The notes: generated from the letters alone by a model not told the origin. A DNA stretch of 64,000 bases from an uncultured Bacilli bacterium (GCA_934085595.1 CAKOHK010000001.1:62001-126000), one strand, 5' to 3'. Shown: positions 1 through 9,092, numbered from the stretch's first letter. Translations and numbers: made by a program.

Positions 1-1
1 C

Positions 2-214
2 TATGTTATGGATATTGGTGAAGATAGAAAAGAAACTGGATACGATGATGTTACTTGCTATGATATAATTAATAAAACACGTAATGGTGAAAAGATTACA
101 AACATGGGAGCAAGAAAATTACTTAAATATCATGATAGTGTACTAGTATTTATGAGTAGTAAAGATATATATATTCTTGAAGAAAAATATAAAAAGATGG
201 TTAAATACTATTAA
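2..214 (+). CDS. 3' end of an unidentified protein (partial at window edge)
   Basis: The reading frame is already open at base 2 and stays open to a TAA at 212-214, so this is probably the C-terminal end of a gene that begins outside the window. An internal ATG sits at 8. The roughly 70 visible residues are charged, with several Tyr and Lys, and show no membrane segment and no motif I recognise. The terminator hairpin at 191-224 overlaps the last codons, which supports a real gene end here. It converges with the minus-strand gene that ends at 257. Confidence 0.5.
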   Translation, partial: YVMDIGEDRKETGYDDVTCYDIINKTRNGEKITNMGARKLLKYHDSVLVFMSSKDIYILEEKYKKMVKYY

Positions 215-224
215 TCATCTTTTT
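191..224 (+). terminator. intrinsic terminator of the partial first gene
   Basis: A perfect 9-bp stem (aaaaagatg with catcttttt) has a 16-nt loop, and the 3' arm is itself the T-run. The stop codon lies in the loop. Confidence 0.6.
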
Positions 225-245
225 AAATACATAAAATTTAACAAA

Positions 246-266
246 GAAAAAAGGAACTATTCCTTT
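246..266 (-). terminator. intrinsic terminator of the 141-aa gene
   Basis: On the minus strand the arms aaggaa and ttcctt pair around the stop codon and are followed by a T-run (A-run at 246-252 on plus). Confidence 0.6.
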
Positions 267-682
267 CCTTCTAACTTACATAATAAATCAATTTTAAACA
301 TTTCTTTTTGAGCATTAGCTTTAGAAATCATAATACCTTTATAAGCAGTTAATTCACTCTTATGACCATCAAGTAATATTTCTTTAGGTTCTAAATTATT
401 AAGCATAACTACTCTACCATCTTTATATACAGTATAATTAAGTTTAACTTCTCCATACACTTTAACAAATAATGAATCAGTTGGTAATCTTAAATCATAA
501 GTTTCAGTTTGTTCATGTTTATTAATTGAAACTAATTCTCCAACAAAATTACCACTTCTAAGTTTAGGATAGAAATCAAACATTAATCTTTTATAAGCTA
601 CCATGTTATATTTTTTAAGACTTCTTTCTAACTTCTTAAAATTATTTTCATCCATATAATCTAAAATATATCTATTATTCAT
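257..682 (-). CDS. hypothetical protein, 141 aa
   Basis: The product is not recognised. It is soluble, with no signal peptide or membrane segment. A Lys/Arg-rich N-terminal third (residues 1-40) leads into a region that looks beta-rich (residues 45-140), with alternating hydrophobic residues and several Glu/Lys pairs. It could be a small beta-barrel, but I have no family assignment. The gene is preceded by GAGGGGG and by a perfect consensus promoter at 716-744, and it ends in its own terminator, so it looks like a well-expressed single-gene unit. Confidence 0.7.
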   Translation of the reverse strand: MNNRYILDYMDENNFKKLERSLKKYNMVAYKRLMFDFYPKLRSGNFVGELVSINKHEQTETYDLRLPTDSLFVKVYGEVKLNYTVYKDGRVVMLNNLEPKEILLDGHKSELTAYKGIMISKANAQKEMFKIDLLCKLEGKE

Positions 683-715
683 ATCATCAAAACCCCCTCA
701 ATGATTTGTGTATAC

Positions 716-744
716 ATTATAGCATGTTTTAAGGCATTTGTCAA
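716..744 (-). promoter_or_regulatory. sigma-A promoter of the 141-aa gene
   Basis: TTGACA (739-744) and TATAAT (716-721) are separated by exactly 17 nt on the minus strand, a perfect consensus. Confidence 0.85.
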
Positions 745-862
745 GCGCCTAATATATTTGGTATAGATATTTATATAACTATAGTATTTTAATGTAAAAT
801 AGCCATATAAAAATAGATTTTTAATAAATAATAATTTATAATAATATTGAAAGAAGGAAATA

Positions 863-1165
863 ATGAATAACAATTTTAATAATTTAGGAAATACTTTTAG
901 TAATAATTATGGAGGAAACAATTCTTTTAATCAAAGTTCTAATATTAATAGAATTAATAACGGATTTAATAGAAATAACAATTTTAACGAAAACAAATTT
1001 AGTAAAGATCACTATGGTTTTACTAGTTCAAATAATAAAGCAAATGAAGTAAACTCTTCTAGTGAAACAGAACTTAGATATACTAGTTTAGATGGAAGAA
1101 AATGGGAAAACTATGATAGTATGGTAAGAGCTAACATGGAAATATATAATAAGGAAAATAAATAA
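863..1165 (+). CDS. Asn-rich small protein, 100 aa
   Basis: The ATG follows GAAGGAA with good spacing. Residues 1-60 are low complexity and dominated by Asn, Phe, Ser and Gly, with no cysteine. Residues 68-100 are ordinary sequence (LRYTSLDGRKWENYDSMVRA), which suggests a disordered leader attached to a short conserved tail. There is no signal peptide or membrane segment. Function is unknown. It is transcribed towards tRNA-Gln and shares a bidirectional terminator with it. Asn is coded mostly by AAT, in line with the local composition, so the richness is partly but not wholly a base-composition effect. Confidence 0.6.
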   Translation: MNNNFNNLGNTFSNNYGGNNSFNQSSNINRINNGFNRNNNFNENKFSKDHYGFTSSNNKANEVNSSSETELRYTSLDGRKWENYDSMVRANMEIYNKENK

Positions 1166-1197
1166 TTTATACTCTTAAAGCACCATTTTTATAATTA

Positions 1198-1226
1198 AAA
1201 AGCCCTATAAAATAGAGCTAATTTTT
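1198..1226. terminator. bidirectional terminator between Asn-rich ORF and tRNA-Gln
   Basis: The inverted repeat at 1201-1219 (arms agccctat and atagagct, one mismatch) has T-runs on both strands: AATTTTTAT on plus and CTTTTTAAT on minus. Confidence 0.6.
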
Positions 1227-1230
1227 ATAT

Positions 1231-1305
1231 TGGTTGCCCTAGTAGGATTCGAACCTACGCATAATGGAGTCAGAGTCCACCGCCTTACCACTTGGCCACA
1301 GGGCA
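1231..1305 (-). tRNA. tRNA-Gln (anticodon CTG), CCA encoded
   Basis: On the minus strand the 75-nt sequence folds as a cloverleaf. The 7-bp acceptor stem is TGCCCTG with TAGGGCA, the discriminator is A and the genome encodes CCA. The anticodon stem GTGGA/TCCAT encloses the loop CTCTGAC, giving anticodon CTG (Gln, CAG codons). The T-arm contains GGTTCGAATCC. A dedicated CTG-anticodon tRNA-Gln is modestly notable in such an AT-rich genome, where CAA is expected to dominate. Confidence 0.95.
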
Positions 1306-1334
1306 ATGTAATAATATTATAACACATTATAATA

Positions 1335-2204
1335 TTATTTTATATAGTTTATTATTTCTTTTATAGATTTATTTACATCATTATAATCTACATCAATAAT
1401 TATTTTATCATTCATTTGATGATTAAACCAAGTAATTTGCCTTTTAGCATAATGTCTACTATCTTTTTTAATATTCTCTTTTGCTTCATCTAAAGTAATC
1501 AAACCATCAAAATAAGGTATTAATTCTTTATAACCAATTATATCTTTAAAATGCTTATATTCTTTTAAACTAACAGCCTCTTCTAGTAGTCCATTTTCAA
1601 ACATATCTTTTACTCTATCATTAATTCTTTTGTATAATGCTTCTCTCTCAACATTTAAATAAAATGTAATAAAATCATATTTCTTATTAAATGCATCATT
1701 ATCTTCAACTTCTTTATTACCATTCTCAATATATTTAGATATATATCTTTCAAGTCTTTGTCTATTATTTACATGTATATCATTATTAGAATTAATTTTA
1801 TTAGCCCATACTTTAAGTTCATCATTACTATATTTACTAAAATCTATATTTACTTTATTATTTTCTTCAAGTTTATAATCATATAGTAATGCTTTTATAT
1901 AAAGCCCAGAACCACCCACTATTATAACATTTTTATTTTCTTTAATTAATCTATCAAGTACACTTCTAGCATCCCTTTGATAATTAAATATAGAATAATC
2001 TTCATTAAGTGATATAGTATCTATCATATTATGAATAACTCCATCCATTTCTTCATTACTTACCTTAGCAGTAGCTATATTTGCCTCTTTATATATATAT
2101 CTAGAATCAGCATTAATTATCTGCGCATTTAAATACTTAGCGACTTCAACAGATATTTTAGTTTTACCACTAGCTGTCGGACCTGTTATAACTATTATCT
2201 TCAT
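1335..2204 (-). CDS. miaA: tRNA dimethylallyltransferase MiaA
   Basis: MiaA transfers a dimethylallyl group to N6 of A37 in tRNAs that read UNN codons. The protein has the P-loop GPTASGKT near the N-terminus, the substrate-binding DSRYIYKEANIATAK region (family form DSxQVYxGxDIGTAK), the IIVGGSGLYIKALL motif, and the C-terminal RQITWFNHQ signature. Length is 289 aa, normal for the family. An upstream in-frame TTG at 2225 exists, but AGGAG sits 8 nt before the ATG at 2204, so I use that. The start overlaps the 3' end of the 64-aa ORF, and the gene is last in the yqeG-yqeH-mutL-orf64-miaA run. Confidence 0.95.
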   Translation of the reverse strand: MKIIVITGPTASGKTKISVEVAKYLNAQIINADSRYIYKEANIATAKVSNEEMDGVIHNMIDTISLNEDYSIFNYQRDARSVLDRLIKENKNVIIVGGSGLYIKALLYDYKLEENNKVNIDFSKYSNDELKVWANKINSNNDIHVNNRQRLERYISKYIENGNKEVEDNDAFNKKYDFITFYLNVEREALYKRINDRVKDMFENGLLEEAVSLKEYKHFKDIIGYKELIPYFDGLITLDEAKENIKKDSRHYAKRQITWFNHQMNDKIIIDVDYNDVNKSIKEIINYIK

Positions 2205-2364
2205 CTTTTCTCCTTGTAAGTTCAACTTCTTTTTCTATTAAACAACCATTATCATCAAGCATATACCCCATACTATCAATATATTCCATAAACTCTCTTA
2301 TAGTATTTATAAGTTCTTTATATTCTAAAGACTCTTTATATTCATTAAACCTCTTCTCATCCAT
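2170..2364 (-). CDS. small acidic protein between mutL and miaA, 64 aa
   Basis: The product is not recognised. Its ATG overlaps the mutL stop by one base (TAATG), a classic coupling arrangement, and its own 3' end overlaps the start of miaA by about 35 nt, so it looks like a genuine operon member. The N-terminal 40 residues form a charged, probably helical segment (EYKESLEYKELINTIREF). Residues 35-50 contain DNGCLIEKEVEL. It has no membrane segment. Position suggests an accessory to repair or tRNA modification, but that is only context. Confidence 0.65.
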   Translation of the reverse strand: MDEKRFNEYKESLEYKELINTIREFMEYIDSMGYMLDDNGCLIEKEVELTRRKDEDNSYNRSDS

Positions 2365-4103
2365 TAGTCTACCCTCTTAAATATCTTTTCAAACTCATAC
2401 TTAGGATACTTAATAATAGTTGGTCTTCCATGAGGACATACATATGGAAATTCACATTTAAATAACCTATTTATAAGTGTTTCTTGTTCTAAAACAGTAA
2501 TACTAGTATTAGCTTTAACACTCATCTTACACGATAAATTAATAGCTGTCTTCTCACAAAACTTAATTCTATCAAACTTACCATTCATTTCACATATAAT
2601 ATCAAATATCATTCTAATACTTTCTTCTTCAAATCCATTCTTAAGCCAGTTTGGATGCGTAGTTATTCTAAATGTATTAATACCAAACTCTTCTATTTTA
2701 AATCCAAGAGAAGTTAACACATCAAGATTTTCTTTAATAGTAATATATTCATTCTTAGTAAGTTCAATAGTTATAGGAAATAACATATCCACTGTATATA
2801 CTTCTTTTTCTTTTAATGCTTTTAAATATCTTTCAAAATTAATTCTTTCATTCGCTGCATGTATATCTATTATATATACTATATCTTCATCTTGTGCTAT
2901 TAAATATGTTCCAAGCGCAAGCCCTACTGGTTTTATAAATGTAGTTTCATTTTTAGGCATTAAAGTAACTTCTTCATCATCAAAATTAAGTCTTAAACTT
3001 TCATATTTTACTGGTTTCTCTTTTACCATTCCATCATTTATATTGACTTTTTCTTCTTCATATCCATATTTACTTTCAATTTGTTTATCACTTTTTTCTA
3101 TATATCCTTCAAAAGTATTATCACTTTCATTAAGTTTATCTCTTATTGTTTTAAATACTAAATCTAAAAGTGAATCTATTTTAGAAAACTTTATATCTTG
3201 TTTAGTAGGATGAATATTAACATCTACCATCGCAAGATCTACTTCTATATTAAGTACTACGATAGGATATCTATTTTCAGCAAGTATAGTATGGTATGCA
3301 TCTTTAATACTTCTATTTAATAAATTATTACTAACTACTCTTCCATTAACTAATGTAATCATAGATGATCTAGTAGATTTACTTATATTTATATTACTTA
3401 TATATCCATCTATCTTATAATCATAATTTTCTGCTTCTATATGTATCATATTTTTAGATACATTATATCCATATATTTCATGTATTGTTTTATATAAGTT
3501 TCCATCACTAGAAGTCTTAATTAATTCTTTACCATCATTTATTAGTGTAAAAGATATTTCAGGATGAGATAATGCTACTTTCTCTATCATACTTACAGTA
3601 TTTGCAAGTTCTGTATATATACTTTTTAAAAACTTAAGTCTGGCAGGAGTATTATAAAAAAGTTTTTTAACTTCCATTATAGTACCTTCTCTTTTACTAC
3701 CCTCACTTACACTTTTAATTTTTCCGCCTTCTATTATAACTTTAGTTGATTCATTCTTATCATAAGTATCAAGAGTAACTTCACTAACAGCACTAATAGC
3801 CGCTAAAGCTTCACCTCTAAATCCTAAAGTTCCTATAAAGTATAAATCATTTTCATTTCTAATTTTACTAGTTGCATGTCTACTAAAGCATAATATCGCA
3901 TCATTCTTAGACATACCACATCCATCATCAACTATTTTAATACTTCTAGTACCTGCTTCTATAAGTTCTATCTTAATATTCTTACTACCAGCATCTATAC
4001 TATTTTCAGTTAATTCTTTAACAACACTACTTATTCTCTCAACAACTTCACCAGCCGCAATCTTATTAGCAAGTATATCATCCATTACATGGATTTTTTC
4101 CAT
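2364..4103 (-). CDS. mutL: DNA mismatch repair endonuclease MutL
   Basis: MutL couples mismatch recognition by MutS to strand nicking. The GHKL ATPase motifs are complete: ELTENSIDAGS, DDGCGM and TLGFRGEAL. The C-terminal domain keeps the metal-dependent nuclease motif in the form DIHAANERINFE (family DQHAxxExxxxE), a SCKMSVKAN element and the CPHGRPT motif, so it should be an incising MutL rather than the enteric non-endonuclease type. Length is 579 aa. The start abuts the yqeH stop. No mutS is adjacent; in many Firmicutes mutS precedes mutL, so it must be elsewhere in this genome if present. Confidence 0.95.
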   Translation of the reverse strand: MEKIHVMDDILANKIAAGEVVERISSVVKELTENSIDAGSKNIKIELIEAGTRSIKIVDDGCGMSKNDAILCFSRHATSKIRNENDLYFIGTLGFRGEALAAISAVSEVTLDTYDKNESTKVIIEGGKIKSVSEGSKREGTIMEVKKLFYNTPARLKFLKSIYTELANTVSMIEKVALSHPEISFTLINDGKELIKTSSDGNLYKTIHEIYGYNVSKNMIHIEAENYDYKIDGYISNINISKSTRSSMITLVNGRVVSNNLLNRSIKDAYHTILAENRYPIVVLNIEVDLAMVDVNIHPTKQDIKFSKIDSLLDLVFKTIRDKLNESDNTFEGYIEKSDKQIESKYGYEEEKVNINDGMVKEKPVKYESLRLNFDDEEVTLMPKNETTFIKPVGLALGTYLIAQDEDIVYIIDIHAANERINFERYLKALKEKEVYTVDMLFPITIELTKNEYITIKENLDVLTSLGFKIEEFGINTFRITTHPNWLKNGFEEESIRMIFDIICEMNGKFDRIKFCEKTAINLSCKMSVKANTSITVLEQETLINRLFKCEFPYVCPHGRPTIIKYPKYEFEKIFKRVD

Positions 4104-5102
4104 TTATATCAGCTTCTTTCTTTTATATATCATTCTAGTATCTAAAGTATATATCTTAACAGTACCAGGCTTATTTATTTTAATAAATCCAAGCCCACTA
4201 ACTACTATATCCTCATCCCCATTAACATCAATAACTACACTTTGTAATATAGTTAATTTAGTATTACTTATTTTAACTTTCTCATATCTAAGTTTATCAT
4301 TCATATAAAAACTAAAACTATTATTTAAAGATAAATTATCTATTCTAAGAATATCATTTATTACTATACTATATCCACTTCTCATTTGAAATGTCTTTAT
4401 TTTAATTTCTTTTTTAGGATATAATGATGATATTTTTTTATATGGAGTAAAATTATATATAGCATTTTCATCTATAAATCCAGGAGTATCTACTAAAGTT
4501 AATCTTTCATTTATTTTAATAGTTATATAACTTGCTGTTGTATTAGGTATTGAACTAGTAGTAAGAACTGGTTTCATACTAATACTTGATAATATATGAT
4601 TTATAAATGTACTTTTTCCACTATTAGTAAACCCAACTATATAAAGTCTTCTAACATCATCATTTTTAAGTTTATCTAAGAAAGCATCTATATTATAATT
4701 CTTAACTGAACTTATACACATTATATTATCTGTATTATATATATTTTCTTTAAAATAAGATATTAATTTTTTTTCTTTAATACTTTTAGGTAATATATCT
4801 TTTTTAGTAAGTAATATGTATTTATTATTTCTAAACTTATTTAAATAAGTTATAGTATTTTTAGACAAATTAATTATATCTATCAAAAAAACTATACTAG
4901 CTTTAACATCACTATTTATATTTTTTACTATTCCATCAAAATCTATCTTTTTATCAAGAACACTATATTCTCCATAGTATTTTATTTTAAAACATCTTTC
5001 ACAATAATCTGCTTTATCTATAACACTAGATTTAACAAATCCATCATCATCTATATTTTCACTTTGTAATATGCTTCCGCATCCTAAACATTTCTTATTC
5101 AT
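4104..5102 (-). CDS. yqeH: circularly permuted ribosome-biogenesis GTPase YqeH
   Basis: YqeH-type GTPases assist 30S subunit maturation. The N-terminus carries a four-cysteine zinc finger (CLGCG at residues 5-9, YCERCFK near 33-39). The GTPase motifs come in permuted order: the G4-like TKKD comes first, followed by the P-loop GFTNSGKST and the G3 motif DTPGFI. The C-terminal 120 residues form the family's beta-rich tail. Length is 332 aa, slightly short of the usual 360-370. It overlaps yqeG by 8 nt and abuts mutL, indicating one operon. Confidence 0.92.
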   Translation of the reverse strand: MNKKCLGCGSILQSENIDDDGFVKSSVIDKADYCERCFKIKYYGEYSVLDKKIDFDGIVKNINSDVKASIVFLIDIINLSKNTITYLNKFRNNKYILLTKKDILPKSIKEKKLISYFKENIYNTDNIMCISSVKNYNIDAFLDKLKNDDVRRLYIVGFTNSGKSTFINHILSSISMKPVLTTSSIPNTTASYITIKINERLTLVDTPGFIDENAIYNFTPYKKISSLYPKKEIKIKTFQMRSGYSIVINDILRIDNLSLNNSFSFYMNDKLRYEKVKISNTKLTILQSVVIDVNGDEDIVVSGLGFIKINKPGTVKIYTLDTRMIYKRKKLI

Positions 5103-5619
5103 AATATTTTCCCTTTTTCAATAAATCTTTTTTAGATAAATTATTATATATTATTTTTTCTAGTAATCTATTTATTATAGTTACAGAGTTATCTTTATTT
5201 GTAAGTGGGTTTACTAGTATGCTTTTAAAGTCCATTCTGTTAGCTCCCCATATATCTGTTAAAAGTTGGTCTCCTATACATGCTATTTCAGATGTTTTAT
5301 ATTTATAAAGATTCATTATTTCAAGATATTTATCTTTCTTTGGTTTAAGAGCAAAAAAACATGCATCTACTAGTAATATATTTTTAAAAGGTTCTACTTT
5401 CCACTTAGGTGAGTTAGACATAATAATTATTTTAAAGCCTTTATCTTTAAGTTCATCAAATAATAATTTAAGTCTTTTAGTAGGTACTTTTACATGCCAT
5501 GGTGTTAATGTATTATCTAAATCAAAAATAAGACACTTAATCCCACTCTTAAGTAAATTATCATAATTAATATAGTATATACTCTTAACATAAATATCAG
5601 GAATAAATCTTTCAAACAT
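5095..5619 (-). CDS. yqeG: YqeG family HAD IIIA-type phosphatase
   Basis: The HAD motif I, FDLDNTLTPWH, is at residues 32-42. Motif II is IIMSNS, and the later motif is ACIGDQLLTD. Length is 174 aa, typical for YqeG. Members dephosphorylate small phosphorylated substrates; phosphatidylglycerophosphate phosphatase activity has been shown for some relatives, so that role is possible here. GGAGGG precedes the ATG, and a TATAAT lies in the short gap upstream. It is the first gene of the yqeG-yqeH-mutL-orf64-miaA operon. Confidence 0.9.
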   Translation of the reverse strand: MFERFIPDIYVKSIYYINYDNLLKSGIKCLIFDLDNTLTPWHVKVPTKRLKLLFDELKDKGFKIIIMSNSPKWKVEPFKNILLVDACFFALKPKKDKYLEIMNLYKYKTSEIACIGDQLLTDIWGANRMDFKSILVNPLTNKDNSVTIINRLLEKIIYNNLSKKDLLKKGKYYE

Positions 5620-5659
5620 ACTTACCCTCCATAAACATTATACAATATTTAACACTATT

Positions 5660-5682
5660 AAAAAAGACCTAATTTAGGTCTA
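5660..5682 (-). terminator. terminator of surface protein copy A
   Basis: The inverted repeat agacctaatttaggtct (5665-5681) is followed by a T-run on the minus strand. The stop codon is inside the stem. Confidence 0.75.
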
Positions 5683-7185
5683 TTTAATAACAAATGGATT
5701 ATTACTACTACCATCTCCTGATTTGTAGCCTACGTTGGAATCAAGATATACGGATGGGCGTAAGCTTATGGTAGGATTACTAACACCTCCACCATAATCA
5801 TGACTAACACTTCCATGACTAGTTATAACTACCGAAGTCTTAGAGTCTGAAATACTACCTGGTGATATTGTCCAATAATTAGTTTGCAACATCCAATCAG
5901 TATCATCACATGCAGCATTATAATTATATCCTGTGATTTCAGTATTATAGCATGCGCTACTTGCATACATATAATCGCTTGGATATATTAATGCTACTTT
6001 GCCATCCCAAGTTTGATTATTTTCACTATGTACACTTGTGCTTCTTTCATCCTGATAAGTTCCTATAGTATTTTTGGCATTTGTTATCATTGTAACATTT
6101 CCTAAATACCATTTCGTACTGCTTATTTGATTTTTTGCAACATCTGTCAATCCATTACTTTCATAATTACATATTGCTGTTTCACTTACCGTAGTATCAT
6201 CGCCAGTTGAACAAACAAGCTTTGTATAACCAGAAGTTTTATTATAATATGGCCCAGTATTTAGCATTGTCATTAATGTTGATACTGCCCAATCATTATA
6301 ACTTGTTCTTACTAGTGTTGAGTTCCACGCTACATTTCCTATTGTATCTCTAACTATCTTTACTTTATTTTCTTTTGTATATGTTCCATCCTCGTTAGGT
6401 GTTTCTACCTCGAATACTCCAATTATTCTCCAAACACCCTCTTCTCCATTAAATGTTATATAGTTGTTTGGTGTTTTTCCTTGATATCTATATTCACTTG
6501 TTGCATAAGTTTGATTACCTGTTGCTGTTTGGTCTATTTTTGTTAAACCTGCTAATTCATAATTATCTTTTAAGCATGAAGCAAGAGCTGTATTTTGACA
6601 CACATCACTTATTGTAATTATCTTACTACTTTCTGCTGCTCCAAGTACTCCATAGAATCTTTTGCCTTGATTGTAGTTTTGTGCTTTATCATCATAATTT
6701 ATAAACTCTATAGTTACAGTATAAGTGTGTTTTTCACCTGGTAATATTTTCACATTTTCTTTATATGGATATAAAACTGTATTTGTTTCTGCTGTGACTT
6801 CACTTGTTTGAGGGATAACTACATTGTCTGTACTTAAGCAAGTTCCTCCTGTTGCCCCGCTACTTGTGCATGTACTTCTTATAACAAGTTCATCTTTTTG
6901 AATCTCATTATAAAGTTTCTGCCATCCAAGAGCATAATATGCTTCTTCATTACCAGTATTCTCTACTGTAATAGTTTTAGTAGTTGTCCATTTTGGCTCG
7001 ATACCATCTACTTTAATTTCATTTCCATCAGTATAAATTAACTCCACCTTAGTTGTACTAACATTAATAGTCTCTGCTACATCATTACCACTAACAGTTA
7101 AACTAAAATAAGCATAAGTTAAACCAGCAGTTAATAAAAAAGCAACAGCTATTATGCTACCATAAATAAACTTCTTATCTTTCAT
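5680..7185 (-). CDS. TasA-like/C-type-lectin-like surface protein, copy A
   Basis: The 501-aa protein begins with a hydrophobic signal followed by TYAYFSLTVSGND, which resembles the SipW-dependent signal of TasA/camelysin proteins. Residues about 30-190 form a predicted beta-sandwich (NVSTTKVELIYTDG, VENTGNEEAYYALGWQ, LPGEKHTYTVTIEF). Residues about 215-501 form the shared C-domain: YRYQGKTPNNYITF, GVWRIIGVFEVE, WDGKVALIYPSDYMYAS, and the end SVYLDS..SGDGSSNNPFVI. Copy A has a unique Cys-containing insert around residues 335-350. Its region equivalent to the hypervariable block of B and D is AT-rich (about 37% G+C) and reads RPS rather than RQS, so it shows no recent diversification. It is a single-gene unit with its own promoter and terminator. 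Role in adhesion or fibre display is inferred. Confidence 0.8.
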   Translation of the reverse strand: MKDKKFIYGSIIAVAFLLTAGLTYAYFSLTVSGNDVAETINVSTTKVELIYTDGNEIKVDGIEPKWTTTKTITVENTGNEEAYYALGWQKLYNEIQKDELVIRSTCTSSGATGGTCLSTDNVVIPQTSEVTAETNTVLYPYKENVKILPGEKHTYTVTIEFINYDDKAQNYNQGKRFYGVLGAAESSKIITISDVCQNTALASCLKDNYELAGLTKIDQTATGNQTYATSEYRYQGKTPNNYITFNGEEGVWRIIGVFEVETPNEDGTYTKENKVKIVRDTIGNVAWNSTLVRTSYNDWAVSTLMTMLNTGPYYNKTSGYTKLVCSTGDDTTVSETAICNYESNGLTDVAKNQISSTKWYLGNVTMITNAKNTIGTYQDERSTSVHSENNQTWDGKVALIYPSDYMYASSACYNTEITGYNYNAACDDTDWMLQTNYWTISPGSISDSKTSVVITSHGSVSHDYGGGVSNPTISLRPSVYLDSNVGYKSGDGSSNNPFVIK

Positions 7186-7213
7186 ATTATATGTACTCCT
7201 ATCTTATACTTCA

Positions 7214-7242
7214 AGTATACTTTAAATTATTTTATATTTCAA
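7214..7242 (-). promoter_or_regulatory. sigma-A promoter of copy A
   Basis: TTGAAA (7237-7242), 17 nt, TATACT (7214-7219) on the minus strand. Downstream is the 5' leader ATAGGAGTACATA shared with copies B and D. Confidence 0.8.
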
Positions 7243-7250
7243 GATACATT

Positions 7251-7279
7251 TAAAAAGCAAGTAATAATTTTACTTGCTT
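7251..7279 (-). terminator. terminator of the LTA-synthase-like/GtrA pair
   Basis: Arms agcaagtaa (7256-7264) and ttacttgct (7270-7278) form a 9-bp stem followed by TTTTT on the minus strand. Confidence 0.75.
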
Positions 7280-7282
7280 TCA

Positions 7283-7678
7283 TTATTTAAATATATATTT
7301 ACCAATAACATAATTAATTAAAGTAGTCGATAAAGAAGATATCATTTTAGATATAAAACTTGATAATAATAATTTATCTATTAAAATATAAAGAATAATT
7401 GTATCTATTAATAAGCCAAATAATCTTGATATAAAATATATTATAAAATTATTAAATACTTCTTTTTTAGATACAAATAATTTTTTATATACATATTTAC
7501 TATTAGCATAATAAGATAGAAAAATATAAACCATAAATGATATTATATTAGATAATAATATAGATATATTAAATGTATCATTTAGTAAAGTAAAAACTAA
7601 TATTTCAATTATACTAACACTTGTAGCATACACGCAATATTTTATAAATCTTTTCTTTTTTAATTTCTTAATTAACAT
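7283..7678 (-). CDS. GtrA-like membrane protein
   Basis: The 131-aa protein has four hydrophobic segments in the spacing of the GtrA family (PF04138), a basic N-terminus (KKLKKKRFIKYCVYATSVS) and the conserved FLSYYANSKYVYKK stretch after helix 2. GtrA proteins are thought to help move lipid-linked sugars or related precursors across the membrane for surface glycan synthesis. It overlaps the 3' end of the upstream phosphoglycerol-transferase-like gene by 11 nt, so the two probably act together in decorating a cell-envelope polymer. Substrate unknown. Confidence 0.8.
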   Translation of the reverse strand: MLIKKLKKKRFIKYCVYATSVSIIEILVFTLLNDTFNISILLSNIISFMVYIFLSYYANSKYVYKKLFVSKKEVFNNFIIYFISRLFGLLIDTIILYILIDKLLLSSFISKMISSLSTTLINYVIGKYIFK

Positions 7679-9092
7679 TAGCTATACTCTCATTATAAAA
7701 CTTACTATAAGATGATAATTCATTATTTACTTTTTCATATCCATATTCTTCTATTAATGTTTTATTATCACTATATAAGTTTACTCCAAGACCAAGTTTA
7801 TCTTCTTTAATATCTGCTCCAAGAGCATATAGTATAGTTGGAAACATATCTATATTAGCATATTTTCTATCACTTATATTATTTCTTTCTCTCTTACTAT
7901 TAATAATTGTATTATATATTCTTCTATTATTATCTTTTTTAATTCTAGAACTCATTGATAAATGATCTCCTAGTATTACTATTACTGTATTATCAAAATA
8001 ATCTTTTTCCTTTAAATACTCTATAAACTCATATATATGTTCATCACTGCATCTTATTGCGCTAAAATAATCTTTTTCACTTTGAAGTGCACACTCGTCA
8101 TAACTAGTACCACTCGGAGCATGTGTATCAACAGTTAATATTGATAAGAAGAAAGGATTATCTTTTTTACTTAGCATATCTAGTTCTTCTTTAGCAAGAT
8201 TAAATAAATCCACATCTTTAATACCCCATCCATATAAATCTTCTTCTTTAATTTTATTATTTTCTTTAGCATAATTTAAATCATAAATAACATCTATATT
8301 ATGTGCTTTTAAATATTCTTCTTTAGCCCCAAAACTAACATCACTTCCAAGCATAAACTCAGTACTATAATCATTATATTTAAGAATATCGCTTAACGTA
8401 ACTATATTTTTATAACTATAAGCACTATCTCTATTAAATATATCTTTTATACTAGGTTTAATAGTAGTACCAGAAGTAACAGACACAATCCCAGCCGTAG
8501 TCCAGCTAGCAGTATCAAGAGGATATGCTCCCCCATCTTTATTAATAAAACTTGTATTTTCTTTAGCAAGTTTTGTTAACTTTGGAATATAATTCTTATC
8601 ATAAAGTCCATTATTACTTTTATCCATATAAGAAGATTCCATAGATTCAGAATATATTACTATCAAATTACTTTTATCATTATCAAAACTAACACTATCT
8701 AAAGAAGTTTTAACATAATTATCTTTAATAAAATTAGATTTTGTTAAACTAAGTTTTATATTTTTTATTAATTCATAATTATTATCTATAAAACATAAAT
8801 CAAATATTATAAATATAATTCCAAATATTTTAAGATATTTATATATTTTTTCATTCTTTATATACTTAGAAACTATAAAATATATAATGCTAAATATTAT
8901 TACTGGTATAAGTACTGTATAAATAGCACCTAGTATTATCTTAGGATCAGTTCCTCCTACTTTTGTAGATAACGTATATATTACTTCATCTATTTTAGGC
9001 TTATTAAAACATCTATTACTCCATAATACTAAAAGTAATATAAATAATGGTAATGTTATTAATATATAACTTGTTATTTTATTTTTTCTCAT
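7668..9092 (-). CDS. LTA synthase/phosphoglycerol transferase-like sulfatase-fold membrane enzyme
   Basis: Three hydrophobic segments in the first ~110 residues are followed by an extracellular alkaline-phosphatase-superfamily domain. Recognisable elements are NLIVIYSESMESSYM (metal-binding Glu), ASWTTAGI (expected nucleophile Thr), TVDTHAPSG and VILGDHLSM (metal ligands). The architecture resembles LtaS/OpgB enzymes that transfer glycerol phosphate from phosphatidylglycerol to a glycan or polymer. Length is 474 aa, somewhat short of LtaS (about 640), with fewer N-terminal helices (3 rather than 5). The substrate is undetermined. It is followed by the overlapping GtrA gene. Confidence 0.85.
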   Translation of the reverse strand: MRKNKITSYILITLPLFILLLVLWSNRCFNKPKIDEVIYTLSTKVGGTDPKIILGAIYTVLIPVIIFSIIYFIVSKYIKNEKIYKYLKIFGIIFIIFDLCFIDNNYELIKNIKLSLTKSNFIKDNYVKTSLDSVSFDNDKSNLIVIYSESMESSYMDKSNNGLYDKNYIPKLTKLAKENTSFINKDGGAYPLDTASWTTAGIVSVTSGTTIKPSIKDIFNRDSAYSYKNIVTLSDILKYNDYSTEFMLGSDVSFGAKEEYLKAHNIDVIYDLNYAKENNKIKEEDLYGWGIKDVDLFNLAKEELDMLSKKDNPFFLSILTVDTHAPSGTSYDECALQSEKDYFSAIRCSDEHIYEFIEYLKEKDYFDNTVIVILGDHLSMSSRIKKDNNRRIYNTIINSKRERNNISDRKYANIDMFPTILYALGADIKEDKLGLGVNLYSDNKTLIEEYGYEKVNNELSSYSKFYNESIANVN

